Assembly (NCBI GenBank): GCA_021778515.1
Contig: JAJYCJ010000007.1
Span: 10,498 to 58,142, forward strand
Source of the DNA: Acidobacteriota bacterium
Lineage (GTDB): Bacteria > Acidobacteriota > UBA4820 > DSQY01
Length of the DNA stretch: 47,645 bases
Reading direction: 5' to 3'
Shown: positions 1-8,679 of the stretch, piece by piece
Position numbering within the stretch: position 1 is the first letter of the stretch
How the letters are laid out: the number at the start of each line of letters is the position of its first letter
Translations under genes and position numbers: made by a program
Notes under the pieces: model-generated
What the model saw: only the letters and a program-made list of their open reading frames with translations
The model's database searches: none
Told to the model about the DNA's origin: nothing

Positions 1-197
1 AGTTCGAGGCGCTGAGGGCGGGGATCGTGGACGGGCGGCTCCTGGACGCCTTGGGGCCTGCTCGCGCGAAGGCGGTCCTCGCGCGCTTTCCTGGGGCGCT
101 GGAGGCCCTGAAGGGCGAGTACTGGCGAGCCCGAGACCGGGGGTGGAGCTTCCCGGAGCTGAGGCAGGCGCTGGTAGCCGCGTGGGCGGGGCCGTAG
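1..197 (+). CDS. C-terminal fragment of an unidentified protein, truncated by the window edge
   Basis: Open frame from base 3 (FEALRAGIVDGRLLDALGPARAKAVLARFPGALEALKGEYWRARDRGWSFPELRQALVAAWAGP*). The stop TAG at 195-197 lies inside the GTAG of a repeat. Confidence 0.45.
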   Translation, partial: FEALRAGIVDGRLLDALGPARAKAVLARFPGALEALKGEYWRARDRGWSFPELRQALVAAWAGP

Positions 198-266
198 GGG
201 AGGCCCTCCGTGGCCTCCCGCCGCCGATGCGGCACCCGGCCCCATGCTGGGCGGCGGCGGAAGAAT

Positions 267-308
267 GACGACCGACCACCGACCACGGACCACCGACGAT
301 GGACGACC
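267..308. repeat. Degenerate 7-bp tandem repeat, six heptads
   Basis: GACGACC GACCACC GACCACG GACCACC GACGATG GACGACC. Confidence 0.85.
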
Positions 309-318
309 CTCCCATTAC

Positions 319-443
319 CGTCACTGCGAGGCCCGAAGGGCCGCGGCAGTCCCGTGGTTGCAAGACCACAGGCTTAGGGTCCGGTCAAGCAGGGCCGGGA
401 TTGCTTCGCTGGGTGCCCTTCGCGGGGAGTCCTCGCAATGACG
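319..443. repeat. 125-bp TIR element (MITE-like), copy 1
   Basis: CGTCACTGCGAGG ... CCTCGCAATGACG; terminal inverted repeats with one mismatch. Confidence 0.88.
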
Positions 444-672
444 GGTTAGGCGAGGCCTTCGAAGCGGCGGGCGGGGGCGCCCGCGCCACGGGGGTGAAAA
501 CCGGGGGGATCGGCCGCGGGGATGCGGCCGCTACGAAAACGCATCGGCCAAGGATCGCGACGTAGGGGAGGCCCTCCGTGACCTCCCGCCGTCGATGCGG
601 CACCCGGCCCCATGCCGGGCGGCGACGGATGAATGACGACCGACGACCGACGGCGGACGACCCTCCCATTAC

Positions 673-797
673 CGTCACTGCGAGGCCCGAAGGGCCGCGG
701 CAGTCCCGTGGTTGCAAGACCGCAGGCTTAGGGTCCGGTCAAGCAGGGCCGGGATTGCTTCGCTGGGTGCCCTTCGCGGGGAGTCCTCGCAATGACA
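673..797. repeat. 125-bp TIR element (MITE-like), copy 2
   Basis: CGTCACTGCGAGG ... CCTCGCAATGACA; nearly identical to copy 1. Confidence 0.88.
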
Positions 798-834
798 GGC
801 GGGTGGTTTCGGCCGGGGGGTAGGGACGAACGGG

Positions 835-1989
835 ATGGACGGTGAGGCGTGGCGGGGGCTGGTGGAGGCGGTGGAGCGGCCGGCTTCGATCCTGGAGGGG
901 CCGGCGGCCGGGGATGTGGAGGGGCTGGCGGAGGCCCTCTCGGCGAATGGCCTCTTCCCGCTGGCTTACCACGCCTGGCAGGCGGCGGGGGTACTGCCGA
1001 AACTGCCGGAGGATGAGCAGGCTCTGCTTCGGGATCGCTTCATCCGGTACCTTGCGGGCTGGATGACGGCGTGGGAGGAGACGGGGCGGATTCTCGACAT
1101 CTGGCTCGCGGCGGGGCTGACGCCCATCCTGCTTAAGGGGGCCGACCTGGCGGTGCGCTATTACGCCGAGCCGCACCTGCGCCCCATGTCGGACCTGGAC
1201 GTGCTCCTTACCTCGACGGCCGAGTGTGAACGGGCCTACGATCTGTTGACGCAAAAGGGCTTCCGGACGCACGAGAGCCTTCCGCAGGAAACCTGGGCCC
1301 TCCTCCAGCACCTGCCGGCGCTCTCGGCGCCGGTTACCGGCTGGGCAGTGGAGATTCACGGGGCGCTCCTCTTGTCGCCGAGAGACTCGCGGTGGACGGG
1401 CGGGGGGGTGAGGCTGATCGAGGAGCGCCGCACCTACGCGTGGCAGGGGCGCCGGGTGGAGGGGCTGGCACCGGAGGCCCTGGCAGCCTTCCTCTGCGGA
1501 CACATGTGGTTTCAGCACGCGGGCGACGTACCGAGGGCCATGGTCCTCTACGATCTCAAGGCGATTCTCGACAGGGAGGGGAGCGCCTTCCGCTGGCCGC
1601 TCCTTCTGGAACTGGCGGAGGCGGCGGGCGTGACGGGGGCCGTGGGGCGGGGCTTCGGTCTGCTGGACGCCTTGCTGGGCGTGGCTCCTCCTCCGGAGGT
1701 GAGGAAGGAGATCCAGGCCCGCGGTCGCGAGGCGGAACTCGCCCTCTCGCCGGGCGGGGCGGCCGTGGAACAGCTCGTGGGGCGCCTGCGCCACGAGGGG
1801 CTCGGGGCGGCGGTCAGGACCGCATGGCGGATCGCCTTTCCGCCCTTCGGCTACATGCGCTGGCGCTACCGGGACAGGCGGAAGTGGCCCGTGGCGGCTC
1901 TCTATCCCTACCGCTGGGCCGGACAGGCGGTGCGGATCGTGCGATGGGCGATGGAGCGCGCGCGGCTGGCCGTGGGGGGGAGGAGATAG
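835..1989 (+). CDS. Nucleotidyltransferase family protein (NTP_transf_5-like)
   Basis: 384 aa ORF with ILLKGADLAVRYYAEPHLRPMSDLDVLL (KG..L...Y.....R...DLD), typical of the uncharacterised nucleotidyltransferases found in polysaccharide loci. Confidence 0.8.
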   Translation: MDGEAWRGLVEAVERPASILEGPAAGDVEGLAEALSANGLFPLAYHAWQAAGVLPKLPEDEQALLRDRFIRYLAGWMTAWEETGRILDIWLAAGLTPILLKGADLAVRYYAEPHLRPMSDLDVLLTSTAECERAYDLLTQKGFRTHESLPQETWALLQHLPALSAPVTGWAVEIHGALLLSPRDSRWTGGGVRLIEERRTYAWQGRRVEGLAPEALAAFLCGHMWFQHAGDVPRAMVLYDLKAILDREGSAFRWPLLLELAEAAGVTGAVGRGFGLLDALLGVAPPPEVRKEIQARGREAELALSPGGAAVEQLVGRLRHEGLGAAVRTAWRIAFPPFGYMRWRYRDRRKWPVAALYPYRWAGQAVRIVRWAMERARLAVGGRR

Positions 1990-2061
1990 GCCGACGGCGG
2001 ACGGCGGACGGCGGCGGAAGAATGACGACCGACGACGGCCGATGGACGACCCTCCCATTGC

Positions 2062-2186
2062 CGTCACTGCGAGGCCCGAAGGGCCGCGGCAGTCCCGTGG
2101 TTGAAAGACCGCAGGCCTTGGGTCCGGTCGTGCAGGGCCGGGATTGCTTCGCTGGGTGCCCTTCGCGGGGAGTCCTCGCAATGACG
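2062..2186. repeat. 125-bp TIR element (MITE-like), copy 3
   Basis: CGTCACTGCGAGG ... CCTCGCAATGACG; nearly identical to copy 1. Confidence 0.88.
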
Positions 2187-2464
2187 GGTTAGGCGAGGCC
2201 TTCGAAGCGGCGGGCGGGGGCGCCCGCGCCACGGGGTGGAAAAGGGGGGATCGGCCGCAGGGATGCGGCGGGTACGAAAACGCACCGGCCATGGATCGCG
2301 ACGTAGGGGAGGCCCTCCGTGGCCTCCCGCCGCGGATGGGGAACCGGCTCCACTCCGGGCGGCCAGGGACGGCCGCCCCTACGGAGATGGAACAGCGACG
2401 GGCGGGGGCTCCCGCGCGACGGGGGGAACGGGGGCGATGCCCACATCTTGTGCAAGCAATCTGC

Positions 2465-2493
2465 TTGACACGGCAAGGGGTTGGCACTACAAT
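2465..2493 (+). promoter_or_regulatory. Sigma70-type promoter upstream of the beta-barrel gene
   Basis: TTGACA (2465-2470), 17-nt spacer, TACAAT (2488-2493); gene start at 2548. Confidence 0.7.
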
Positions 2494-2547
2494 TCAGGGA
2501 AACCGCTTGAAGAGGCGGAAGCTCCTGATGAATTAGGGGGGCCGCAC

Positions 2548-3840
2548 ATGATTGGGAAGCGAAGTTGGTTGGCAGTGGCTGCTTTGGTGGTTTCCGCCGC
2601 GGTGTGGGCGGGGGATGGTATTCCCATCGGCAATGCGGTCTTCTACCCTTCGGTGGAGGCCGTGTACACTCATACGGACAACCTGTTCCTGCAAGATCCC
2701 TCCATGCCGAACGGCAACGTGAGCGATTCCCTCTGGGAGATCCGGCCCGCGCTGGGTATCGAATTCCCTTTCAAGGAAAGCTCCATCCGCTTGGATTTCG
2801 GCTACCAGTACAAGGATTACAGGACCTACCAACTGAGCAGCCATAACACCTATTACGGTGATTTCAAAGGGAATTTCAAGTTCGCCAACGGCATGGCCCT
2901 GGATCTGGAGAACCACTACATCCGCGGCGTGCAGGAGGTCCTGGAGTTCGACCCCGGCTACGAGCAGTACTTCAGCAACTCTCCCTTCGACCGGGACGCC
3001 GTTCAGGCCGGGCTCACCATGCCCGTGAGCCCATTGAACACCCTCACCGTGTACGGAACCTACAACTACGTCCACTTCACCGGGGACAACCGCCAGCAGC
3101 AGCCCTTCTACGACTACGACCAGTCCGCGGGAGGGCTCACCTGGAAGTATCACTACAGCCCCGTATCGGACTTTTTGGTGGACGCGGAATACCTCAGCAG
3201 CCGGCCGACCAACACGGCGCAGGACGTCAACCTCTACATCAACTCCAACCGCAAGTACGACCAGCAGACCTACCTGGTGGGGTGGGAGGGCGCCTTCGGC
3301 AAGGAGCTGACGGGCTTCGCCAAGGCGGGCTATTCGAAAACGAACTTCAAGGACAACCCCTTCTCCAACTTCAGCGGTTTTGTCACGGAGGTGGGGCTCG
3401 GACTGCAGGCCTCGCAGAGCACCCACTTCGACCTGAAGCTGTCGAGGGAGCCCTACCAGTCCGTCTACAACGTCAACAACTACTATACGGCCACGGGCGG
3501 CACGCTGCAGGTTCAGCAGCAGGTGTCGAAGATCTTCTTCTGGACGCTCGGCTATTACTACCAGGAGAACCGCTACCCCGACGCCGTCGTGGCGAACCCG
3601 GCGGTACTGGGGTTCTTTCCCCCGCTGGAGTTCCAGTTGACGCAGGGGATGGTGCGGAAGGACGATATCGGCCGGGCCTTTGCCGAGATCGGCCTTCACC
3701 CCACCAAGAAGTTGAGCCTGCGGTTCAACTACCAGCACGAGAACCGCCACAGCAACATCAACTATTGGGACACGCAGCTCAGGAAGCCCTACTCTTACGC
3801 CGAGAACCTCTTCAGCTTCCAGGTCCAGCTCGGCTGGTAA
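2548..3840 (+). CDS. Outer-membrane beta-barrel protein of an exopolysaccharide locus
   Basis: ATG 2548 with signal peptide MIGKRSWLAVAALVVSAAVWAG. Repeated alternating aromatic/polar strands (DFGYQYKDYRTYQ, LTVYGTYNYVHFTG, LSLRFNYQHENR) and C-terminal FSFQVQLGW ending in an aromatic residue. The longer ORF from 2236 runs through repeats and is not needed. Confidence 0.75.
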   Translation: MIGKRSWLAVAALVVSAAVWAGDGIPIGNAVFYPSVEAVYTHTDNLFLQDPSMPNGNVSDSLWEIRPALGIEFPFKESSIRLDFGYQYKDYRTYQLSSHNTYYGDFKGNFKFANGMALDLENHYIRGVQEVLEFDPGYEQYFSNSPFDRDAVQAGLTMPVSPLNTLTVYGTYNYVHFTGDNRQQQPFYDYDQSAGGLTWKYHYSPVSDFLVDAEYLSSRPTNTAQDVNLYINSNRKYDQQTYLVGWEGAFGKELTGFAKAGYSKTNFKDNPFSNFSGFVTEVGLGLQASQSTHFDLKLSREPYQSVYNVNNYYTATGGTLQVQQQVSKIFFWTLGYYYQENRYPDAVVANPAVLGFFPPLEFQLTQGMVRKDDIGRAFAEIGLHPTKKLSLRFNYQHENRHSNINYWDTQLRKPYSYAENLFSFQVQLGW

Positions 3841-3884
3841 GGCCTGGTTTCTCCGCGCAGCGGCGCCCCCGGAGCCGAACGGTG

Positions 3885-3904
3885 CGGCCGACTTCGGTCG
3901 GCCG
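3885..3904. other. Perfect 8-bp hairpin with TTCG loop after the beta-barrel gene
   Basis: CGGCCGAC-TTCG-GTCGGCCG. Confidence 0.6.
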
Positions 3905-3971
3905 AAAGGGGGGCGGCCGTCGTCGGCCGGTCTGAAACGCCCGCCGCGCGAGCCGGCGGCCTTGCCGCCTC

Positions 3972-4006
3972 GCGTTTCCCGTCTCATCTCTTGCGTCTCG
4001 CGTCTC
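3972..4006. repeat. Degenerate 7-bp tandem repeat, five heptads
   Basis: GCGTTTC CCGTCTC ATCTCTT GCGTCTC GCGTCTC. Confidence 0.75.
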
Positions 4007-4018
4007 CCTCGCAAAGGA

Positions 4019-4047
4019 TTGCCTGGAGGGGGTTGGTATCATATGCT
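4019..4047 (+). promoter_or_regulatory. Possible sigma70 promoter for the export protein
   Basis: TTGCCT - 17 nt - TATGCT. Confidence 0.4.
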
Positions 4048-4089
4048 CAACGGCCGGGGCTTAAGCTGGCCGTTTGAAGGAGGGTTCCT

Positions 4090-5244
4090 ATGCCGTGTGT
4101 CGGGTTCTTCTGGCGCGGGAGAAGATTCGGATGGGCCATCGTGACGCTGGCTGCGCTGGCGCTCTGTGGCCTTCCGCTCCTCGCCAAGGGGGAGAAGAGC
4201 GGGCAGGTGCGAGTCGAGGGCCGGCCCGGGGCCATTCGGTGCGTGATGGAGGGGGCGTGCCCCGTGCACGACGAGATCGCGGGCCAGACGGTGCGCTGGG
4301 TGATCGGATGCTCCGGCACTCCCACCGTGGCTTCCGGCCTGGAGGCTTACGTGACGGCGGTCCCCGGCGGGATCGCAGTGGATCTGCCCGCCGCTTCCAG
4401 CCCGTCGGTGACCTGGGAGCCGGGAGAGATGACCTTTCGCTGGAAGGCTCCCGGAGCGAAGGGCTCAACGGGGACCGGGCTCTTCGATACCTTCACCCCG
4501 CCGGCCTATCCCCTGGGCCCCGGCGACAAGCTGCTCATCACCGTCTACAACGTGCCCGACATGAGCCAGACGGTGGTGGTAGACCCCAACTCCATGATCA
4601 CCTTCCCCGTTCTGGACAAGGTGTCGGTGAAGGGTCTCACGGTGAACGACCTCCAGCACAAGATGGAGGAGCTGCTGAAACAGTACGTCAAGGAGCCGCA
4701 GGTCAACATCCAGCTCCTGGAGTACGGCAGCCGCTACGTCAACGTGCTGGGCGAGGTGGCCACGCCGGGGCGCATCCCGCTGAAGGGGGCGCTGAAGGTG
4801 CTGGACGCCATCACCCAGGCGGGAGGCTTCACGAACAAGGCGGGCGACGTGGAGATTCAGCGGGCGGATGCGAGCGGACAGCTCGAAAGCAAGACCTTCA
4901 CGCAGGAACAACTGCTCGCCGGAGGGGGCCACGACAGCAACATCTACGTGCTCGACCAGGACGTCATCAACGTCCTGCCTGTCAAGTCGATCTACGTCTC
5001 GGGCGAGGTGAAGAGCCCCGGCTCCTTCCCCTATACGAAGGACATCACCCTCTTGCGCGCCGTGGCCCTCGCCGGCGGGTTCACCCAGTGGGCCAAGAAA
5101 GACCGGGTGGACATCCTTCGCGAGAAGAACGGCCGGCCGCTCGTGGTTCACGTCAACGCCTCCAAGATCGAAAGGGGCAAGATCGACGACGTCCCGCTTC
5201 TGCCCGACGACCACATCGTCGTCCACGCCAGGAAATTCTTCTAA
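4090..5244 (+). CDS. Polysaccharide export protein (Wza/SLBB family)
   Basis: YPLGPGDKLLITVYNVPDMSQTVVVDPNSMITFPVLDKVSVKGLTVNDLQHKMEELLKQYVKEPQVNIQLLEYGSRYVNVLGEVATPG: Poly_export domain followed by SLBB repeats. Confidence 0.9.
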   Translation: MPCVGFFWRGRRFGWAIVTLAALALCGLPLLAKGEKSGQVRVEGRPGAIRCVMEGACPVHDEIAGQTVRWVIGCSGTPTVASGLEAYVTAVPGGIAVDLPAASSPSVTWEPGEMTFRWKAPGAKGSTGTGLFDTFTPPAYPLGPGDKLLITVYNVPDMSQTVVVDPNSMITFPVLDKVSVKGLTVNDLQHKMEELLKQYVKEPQVNIQLLEYGSRYVNVLGEVATPGRIPLKGALKVLDAITQAGGFTNKAGDVEIQRADASGQLESKTFTQEQLLAGGGHDSNIYVLDQDVINVLPVKSIYVSGEVKSPGSFPYTKDITLLRAVALAGGFTQWAKKDRVDILREKNGRPLVVHVNASKIERGKIDDVPLLPDDHIVVHARKFF

Positions 5245-5250
5245 TCGGCC

Positions 5251-5541
5251 GTAGGGGAGGGCCTCCGCGCCCTCCCGCGGTGGGAGTCGGGAGGCGGGCG
5301 GCCAGAGACGGCCGCCCGTACGGGGGAAGAGCCGTAGGGGAGGGCCTCCGCGCCCTCCCGCGGTGGGAGATGGGAACCGGGCGGCCAGGGACGGCCGCCC
5401 GTACGGTGGAAGAGCCGTAGGGGAGGGCCTCCGTGCCCTCCCGCGGTGGGAGATGGGAGGCGGGCGGCCAGGGACGGCCGCCCGTATGGGGGTAATGGTG
5501 GGGAATGGTAACCGGGCGGCCAGAGACGGCCGCCCGTACGG
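5251..5541. repeat. Array of GTAG-led palindromic (REP-like) units 5' of the RAYT gene
   Basis: GTAGGGGAGGGCCTCCGCGCCCTCCCGCGG plus GGGCGGCCAGRGACGGCCGCCC units starting at 5251, 5334 and 5417; a lone second palindrome near 5514-5541. Confidence 0.9.
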
Positions 5542-6053
5542 GGGTGGCGGTGGAAAATGGGAGGGGGTCGGGAGGAGGAGCGCTGGATGGGGGAGCCGAT
5601 AGGCCCACAACGCGCAAACGGATTCGATTGCCTTCTGAGGTGTACCGAACGCCCGGCCTAGTGTGCTTTGTGACCATCTGCTGCCACGATATGCGCCCAC
5701 TGTTTAAGGAAGAGGCCTGCGCAAGAGCGGTGGAAGAAACGCTGCAAGGTCGGGCCTTCAAAAAAGGTTGTTCGCTCCTTGCCTATGCTTTGATGCCCGA
5801 CCACGTCCATCTTCTGCTCCAAAACGGAGGCGGCGATTTGGTGCGCGCCGTAGCCGAATGGAAGTCTTATACGACAAAGTTGCTGTGGCAATTTGGTCAC
5901 GAAGGGCAGATCTGGAAAAGGTCCTTCTACGATCACTTTCTGCGGGACGAGGAAAGCGTCTTTCAAACGGCATGCTACATCACCGAGAATCCCTTGCGAG
6001 CTGGTATTGAACACGATCACTGGCATGTATGGCACCGCTGGATGCGGCCGTAG
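5505..6053 (+). CDS. REP-associated tyrosine transposase (RAYT, Y1_Tnp family)
   Basis: YALMPDHVHLLLQ (HUH-type HxH motif) and CYITENPLRAGI (catalytic Tyr motif). The true start is probably near 5600-5690; the ORF start lies in repeats. The stop codon is the TAG of a repeat. Confidence 0.88.
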   Translation: MVTGRPETAARTGVAVENGRGSGGGALDGGADRPTTRKRIRLPSEVYRTPGLVCFVTICCHDMRPLFKEEACARAVEETLQGRAFKKGCSLLAYALMPDHVHLLLQNGGGDLVRAVAEWKSYTTKLLWQFGHEGQIWKRSFYDHFLRDEESVFQTACYITENPLRAGIEHDHWHVWHRWMRP

Positions 6054-6222
6054 GGGAGGGCCTCCGCGCCCTCCCGCGGTGGGGAATGGGAGGCGGGCGG
6101 CCAGGGACGGCCGCCCGTACGGGGGTAATGGCGGGGAATGGGAACCGGGCGGCCAGAGACGGCCGCTCGTACGGGGGAATAGCGGGGAATGGGAACCGGG
6201 CGGCCAGGGACGGCCGCCGGTA
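6050..6222. repeat. GTAG-led palindromic repeats 3' of the RAYT gene
   Basis: One full unit at 6050-6122 and two further GGGCGGCCAG-GGCCGCC palindromes near 6147-6172 and 6199-6222. Confidence 0.9.
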
Positions 6223-6256
6223 TGGGGTATACTTTAGGTTTTAGGAAGGGGCATGC

Positions 6257-8392
6257 ATGCCCGGGAACGATGCCTCCATTCCACTGAGTCCCCAGGCCGG
6301 CGAACCGCAGGAGCTGGACCTCCTGAAGTGGTTGCACGTGCTGGCCGAGCACCGGTGGTTCATTGCCGGCGTGACGGGCGCCGTCGTGATCGTGGCGGCG
6401 CTGTACGTCTTTCTGGCGACCCCCCTCTATTCAGCCACCGCCACGGTCTACGTGCAGAGCCAGGGGCGCCAGCCGCTGGGCTACAACCCGACGGGCAGCG
6501 GAAGCTGGATGGAGGAGCAGAAGTTCTACAACTCCCAAGAGGCCATCATCAGGAGCGAGGAGGTAATGCAGGAGGTAGTGGACCGGTTGGGGCTGCAGAA
6601 CCACCCCGGCTTCATCGGCGCCAAGGATCCGGCGCAGGTGCTCATGGGCATGGTGAAGGTCGAGAACGTGCGGGACAGCGCCCTTTACAAGATCACCGTC
6701 ACGGCACCCTATCGGAAGGACGTGGCCAGGTGGGCCAATGCCGTGGCGGAGGCCTACCGGGATAAGACGCTGCGGGATGCCGTGGAATACCTGGGGAAGG
6801 CCAATGAGCTCATGCTGGCCGAGGCCCGCAGGATGCAAGAGGAATATATCCAGCAGCAGGCCAAAATGGCCAATTCCCTGCAGGCCAGCGGGTCGTACTT
6901 TCCCCAGAACCAGAAGGACATTCTCGACAAGCGCATCGAGGCGCTGGAGCTCAAGCTCAATGAAGTGACCGTGAAGGAGAGCGAGGTGGGCGCCCTCGTG
7001 AACCAGCTCCGCTCGGCCAGCGCGGTCAGCGGCCAGCTGGTGGACATACCCGGAGGCCCGGAAGATCCCTCTCTTCAGGCAATGGTCACCCAGTACAACC
7101 AGCTTCGCCAGGAGCTGGCCAAGCTCTCCGTCAGGTTTACGCCCAAGTACCCGGAGGTTCAGGACCTTCGGGCGCGGGTTCAGAAGCAGGCCCAGCTCAT
7201 CTTGGGCACCTACGAGAATCAACTGGCCGCCCTGCGGGCCGAGGAGCAGGACCTCCGGGACCAGCTCGCGCAGGTCAAGAAGCAGGGGCTGGCTTTCGTG
7301 GAGGGGGCCTCCCGCGAGGAGGCGCTGAGCTCCTCCGGCAGCGCCATCAAGAAGTACATGGACCTGCTCTACGACAAGATGCGGGAGCTGAACGTCTCCT
7401 CTTCGCTCCTCTCCAGCAACGTCCGGATCGTGGATCACGCCCTGCCCCCCGGCGGGCCGATCAAGCCCAACAAGAGGATGACGCTGCTGATGGCCCTCAT
7501 GCTGGGCCTCATGCTGTCAGTCGGCAGCGTGGTGGGCTATCAGTACCTCGATACCTCCGTGAAATCAGTGGAGGACATCGAGGAGCGATTGGGGCTCAAC
7601 CTGCTCAGCATGGTGCCCGCGCTCACGGAGGAGACGCTGCGCCCGGGAACGGAGGCCTTCCAGACTCTCCGGACGGCCCTCATCTACGCCAGCCAGAACC
7701 AGCAGAACAACGTGATCCTGGTGACGTCCGCGGCGCCGAGAGAGGGCAAGACGACCGTCGTAGCGAATCTGGCCAAGGTGCTGGCCGCCACGGGCGACCG
7801 CGTCATCGCCCTGGACTGCGACCTGCGCCGGCCGGCCCTGGCCCGGGCGATCAAACCCTCCGACGACGGACGCTCCAAGGGGCTCACCAACTACCTGGCC
7901 ACCCGGGAGAGCCGAATCGAGGACTTTATCCAGAACGGACCGCACCCGAACCTCTTTTTCATCGCGTCGGGGCCTCTTCCCCCGAATCCGCCCGAACTCT
8001 TCTCCATGAAGCGGTTTCAAGGGCTGATCCAGGAGCTGCGCAAGGCCTACCAGTGGGTGTTGCTGGATTCTCCCCCCTGCCTTTCCATCACCGATGCCCA
8101 GATCCTGGCGGGCATGGCCGAGTTGGTGGTGCTCACGGCAAAGTACAGGAAGACCAAGATGCCCCTCTTGGAGCGAGCCACCCTGAACCTGACCCGGCTC
8201 GGCGCCAAGGTGGCTGGCGTGGTTCTCAACGGGGTTGAAACCCATTCGTCCTACTATTACGACTATTACTCCTCCCACCATTACTACACCACCGGCACGG
8301 AGCCGAAGCGTTTTTCATGGCTTTTCGGCGGCGGGCGGCAATCGACAAAGGGAAAAGGCAAAGCGAAACGCCCTGCAGGCGGCGAAAACTAG
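6257..8392 (+). CDS. Wzz-type chain-length determinant fused to BY-kinase
   Basis: Wzz N-terminus, coiled coil, Walker A SAAPREGKTTVVANLAKVL, Walker A' VIALDCDLRRPALA, C-terminal Tyr cluster SSYYYDYYSSHHYYT. Confidence 0.93.
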   Translation: MPGNDASIPLSPQAGEPQELDLLKWLHVLAEHRWFIAGVTGAVVIVAALYVFLATPLYSATATVYVQSQGRQPLGYNPTGSGSWMEEQKFYNSQEAIIRSEEVMQEVVDRLGLQNHPGFIGAKDPAQVLMGMVKVENVRDSALYKITVTAPYRKDVARWANAVAEAYRDKTLRDAVEYLGKANELMLAEARRMQEEYIQQQAKMANSLQASGSYFPQNQKDILDKRIEALELKLNEVTVKESEVGALVNQLRSASAVSGQLVDIPGGPEDPSLQAMVTQYNQLRQELAKLSVRFTPKYPEVQDLRARVQKQAQLILGTYENQLAALRAEEQDLRDQLAQVKKQGLAFVEGASREEALSSSGSAIKKYMDLLYDKMRELNVSSSLLSSNVRIVDHALPPGGPIKPNKRMTLLMALMLGLMLSVGSVVGYQYLDTSVKSVEDIEERLGLNLLSMVPALTEETLRPGTEAFQTLRTALIYASQNQQNNVILVTSAAPREGKTTVVANLAKVLAATGDRVIALDCDLRRPALARAIKPSDDGRSKGLTNYLATRESRIEDFIQNGPHPNLFFIASGPLPPNPPELFSMKRFQGLIQELRKAYQWVLLDSPPCLSITDAQILAGMAELVVLTAKYRKTKMPLLERATLNLTRLGAKVAGVVLNGVETHSSYYYDYYSSHHYYTTGTEPKRFSWLFGGGRQSTKGKGKAKRPAGGEN

Positions 8393-8464
8393 GCCGCGGG
8401 CAGCCCAATCGGCGATGTGGCGGCCGACTCCCACCGGCCAACCGGGCGGAACGGGGCGCCGGAC

Positions 8465-8593
8465 GTAGGGGAGGGCCTCCGCGCCCTCCCGCGGTGGGAG
8501 ATGGGGGCAGGGCGGCCAGAGACGGCCGCCCGTACGGGGGAAATAGCGGGGAATGGGAAAGGGGGCGGCCAGGGACGGCCGCCCGTACGGGGG
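8465..8593. repeat. GTAG-led palindromic repeat unit plus an extra palindrome
   Basis: GTAGGGGAGGGCCTCCGCGCCCTCCC...GGGCGGCCAGAGACGGCCGCCC and a second GGGCGGCCAGGGACGGCCGCCC. Confidence 0.88.
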
Positions 8594-8628
8594 TAGCGGC
8601 CCATTCCCATCGGCCCGTGGCGCTCACC

Positions 8629-8657
8629 TTGACTTCGGGCGGCGGGATCATTACTAT
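8629..8657 (+). promoter_or_regulatory. Sigma70-type promoter for the small secreted protein gene
   Basis: TTGACT - 17 nt - TACTAT, 22 nt before ATG 8680; AGGAGG in between. Confidence 0.6.
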
Positions 8658-8679
8658 CCAACGATAGGAGGACACAGGG

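Noticed and set aside
244-823. Short ORFs such as MDDPPITVTARPEGPRQSRGCKTTGLG and near-identical copies
   Set aside because: These are translations of the TIR element and neighbouring repeats; the same peptide recurs wherever the repeat does.
739-2487. 582-aa minus-strand ORF across repeats and the nucleotidyltransferase gene
   Set aside because: Runs through multiple non-coding repeats; Pro/Arg-rich with no motif.
2533-4014. 493-aa minus-strand ORF opposite the beta-barrel gene
   Set aside because: A shadow ORF from high GC3. It is Val/Leu/Arg-rich and low complexity, with no domain signature, and the + strand gene has signal peptide and barrel features.
5251-6222. CRISPR-like regular spacing of repeats around 5.3-6.2 kb
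   Set aside because: Units are long palindromes with variable short spacing and no unique spacers of uniform length; a RAYT gene is present and no cas genes are seen.
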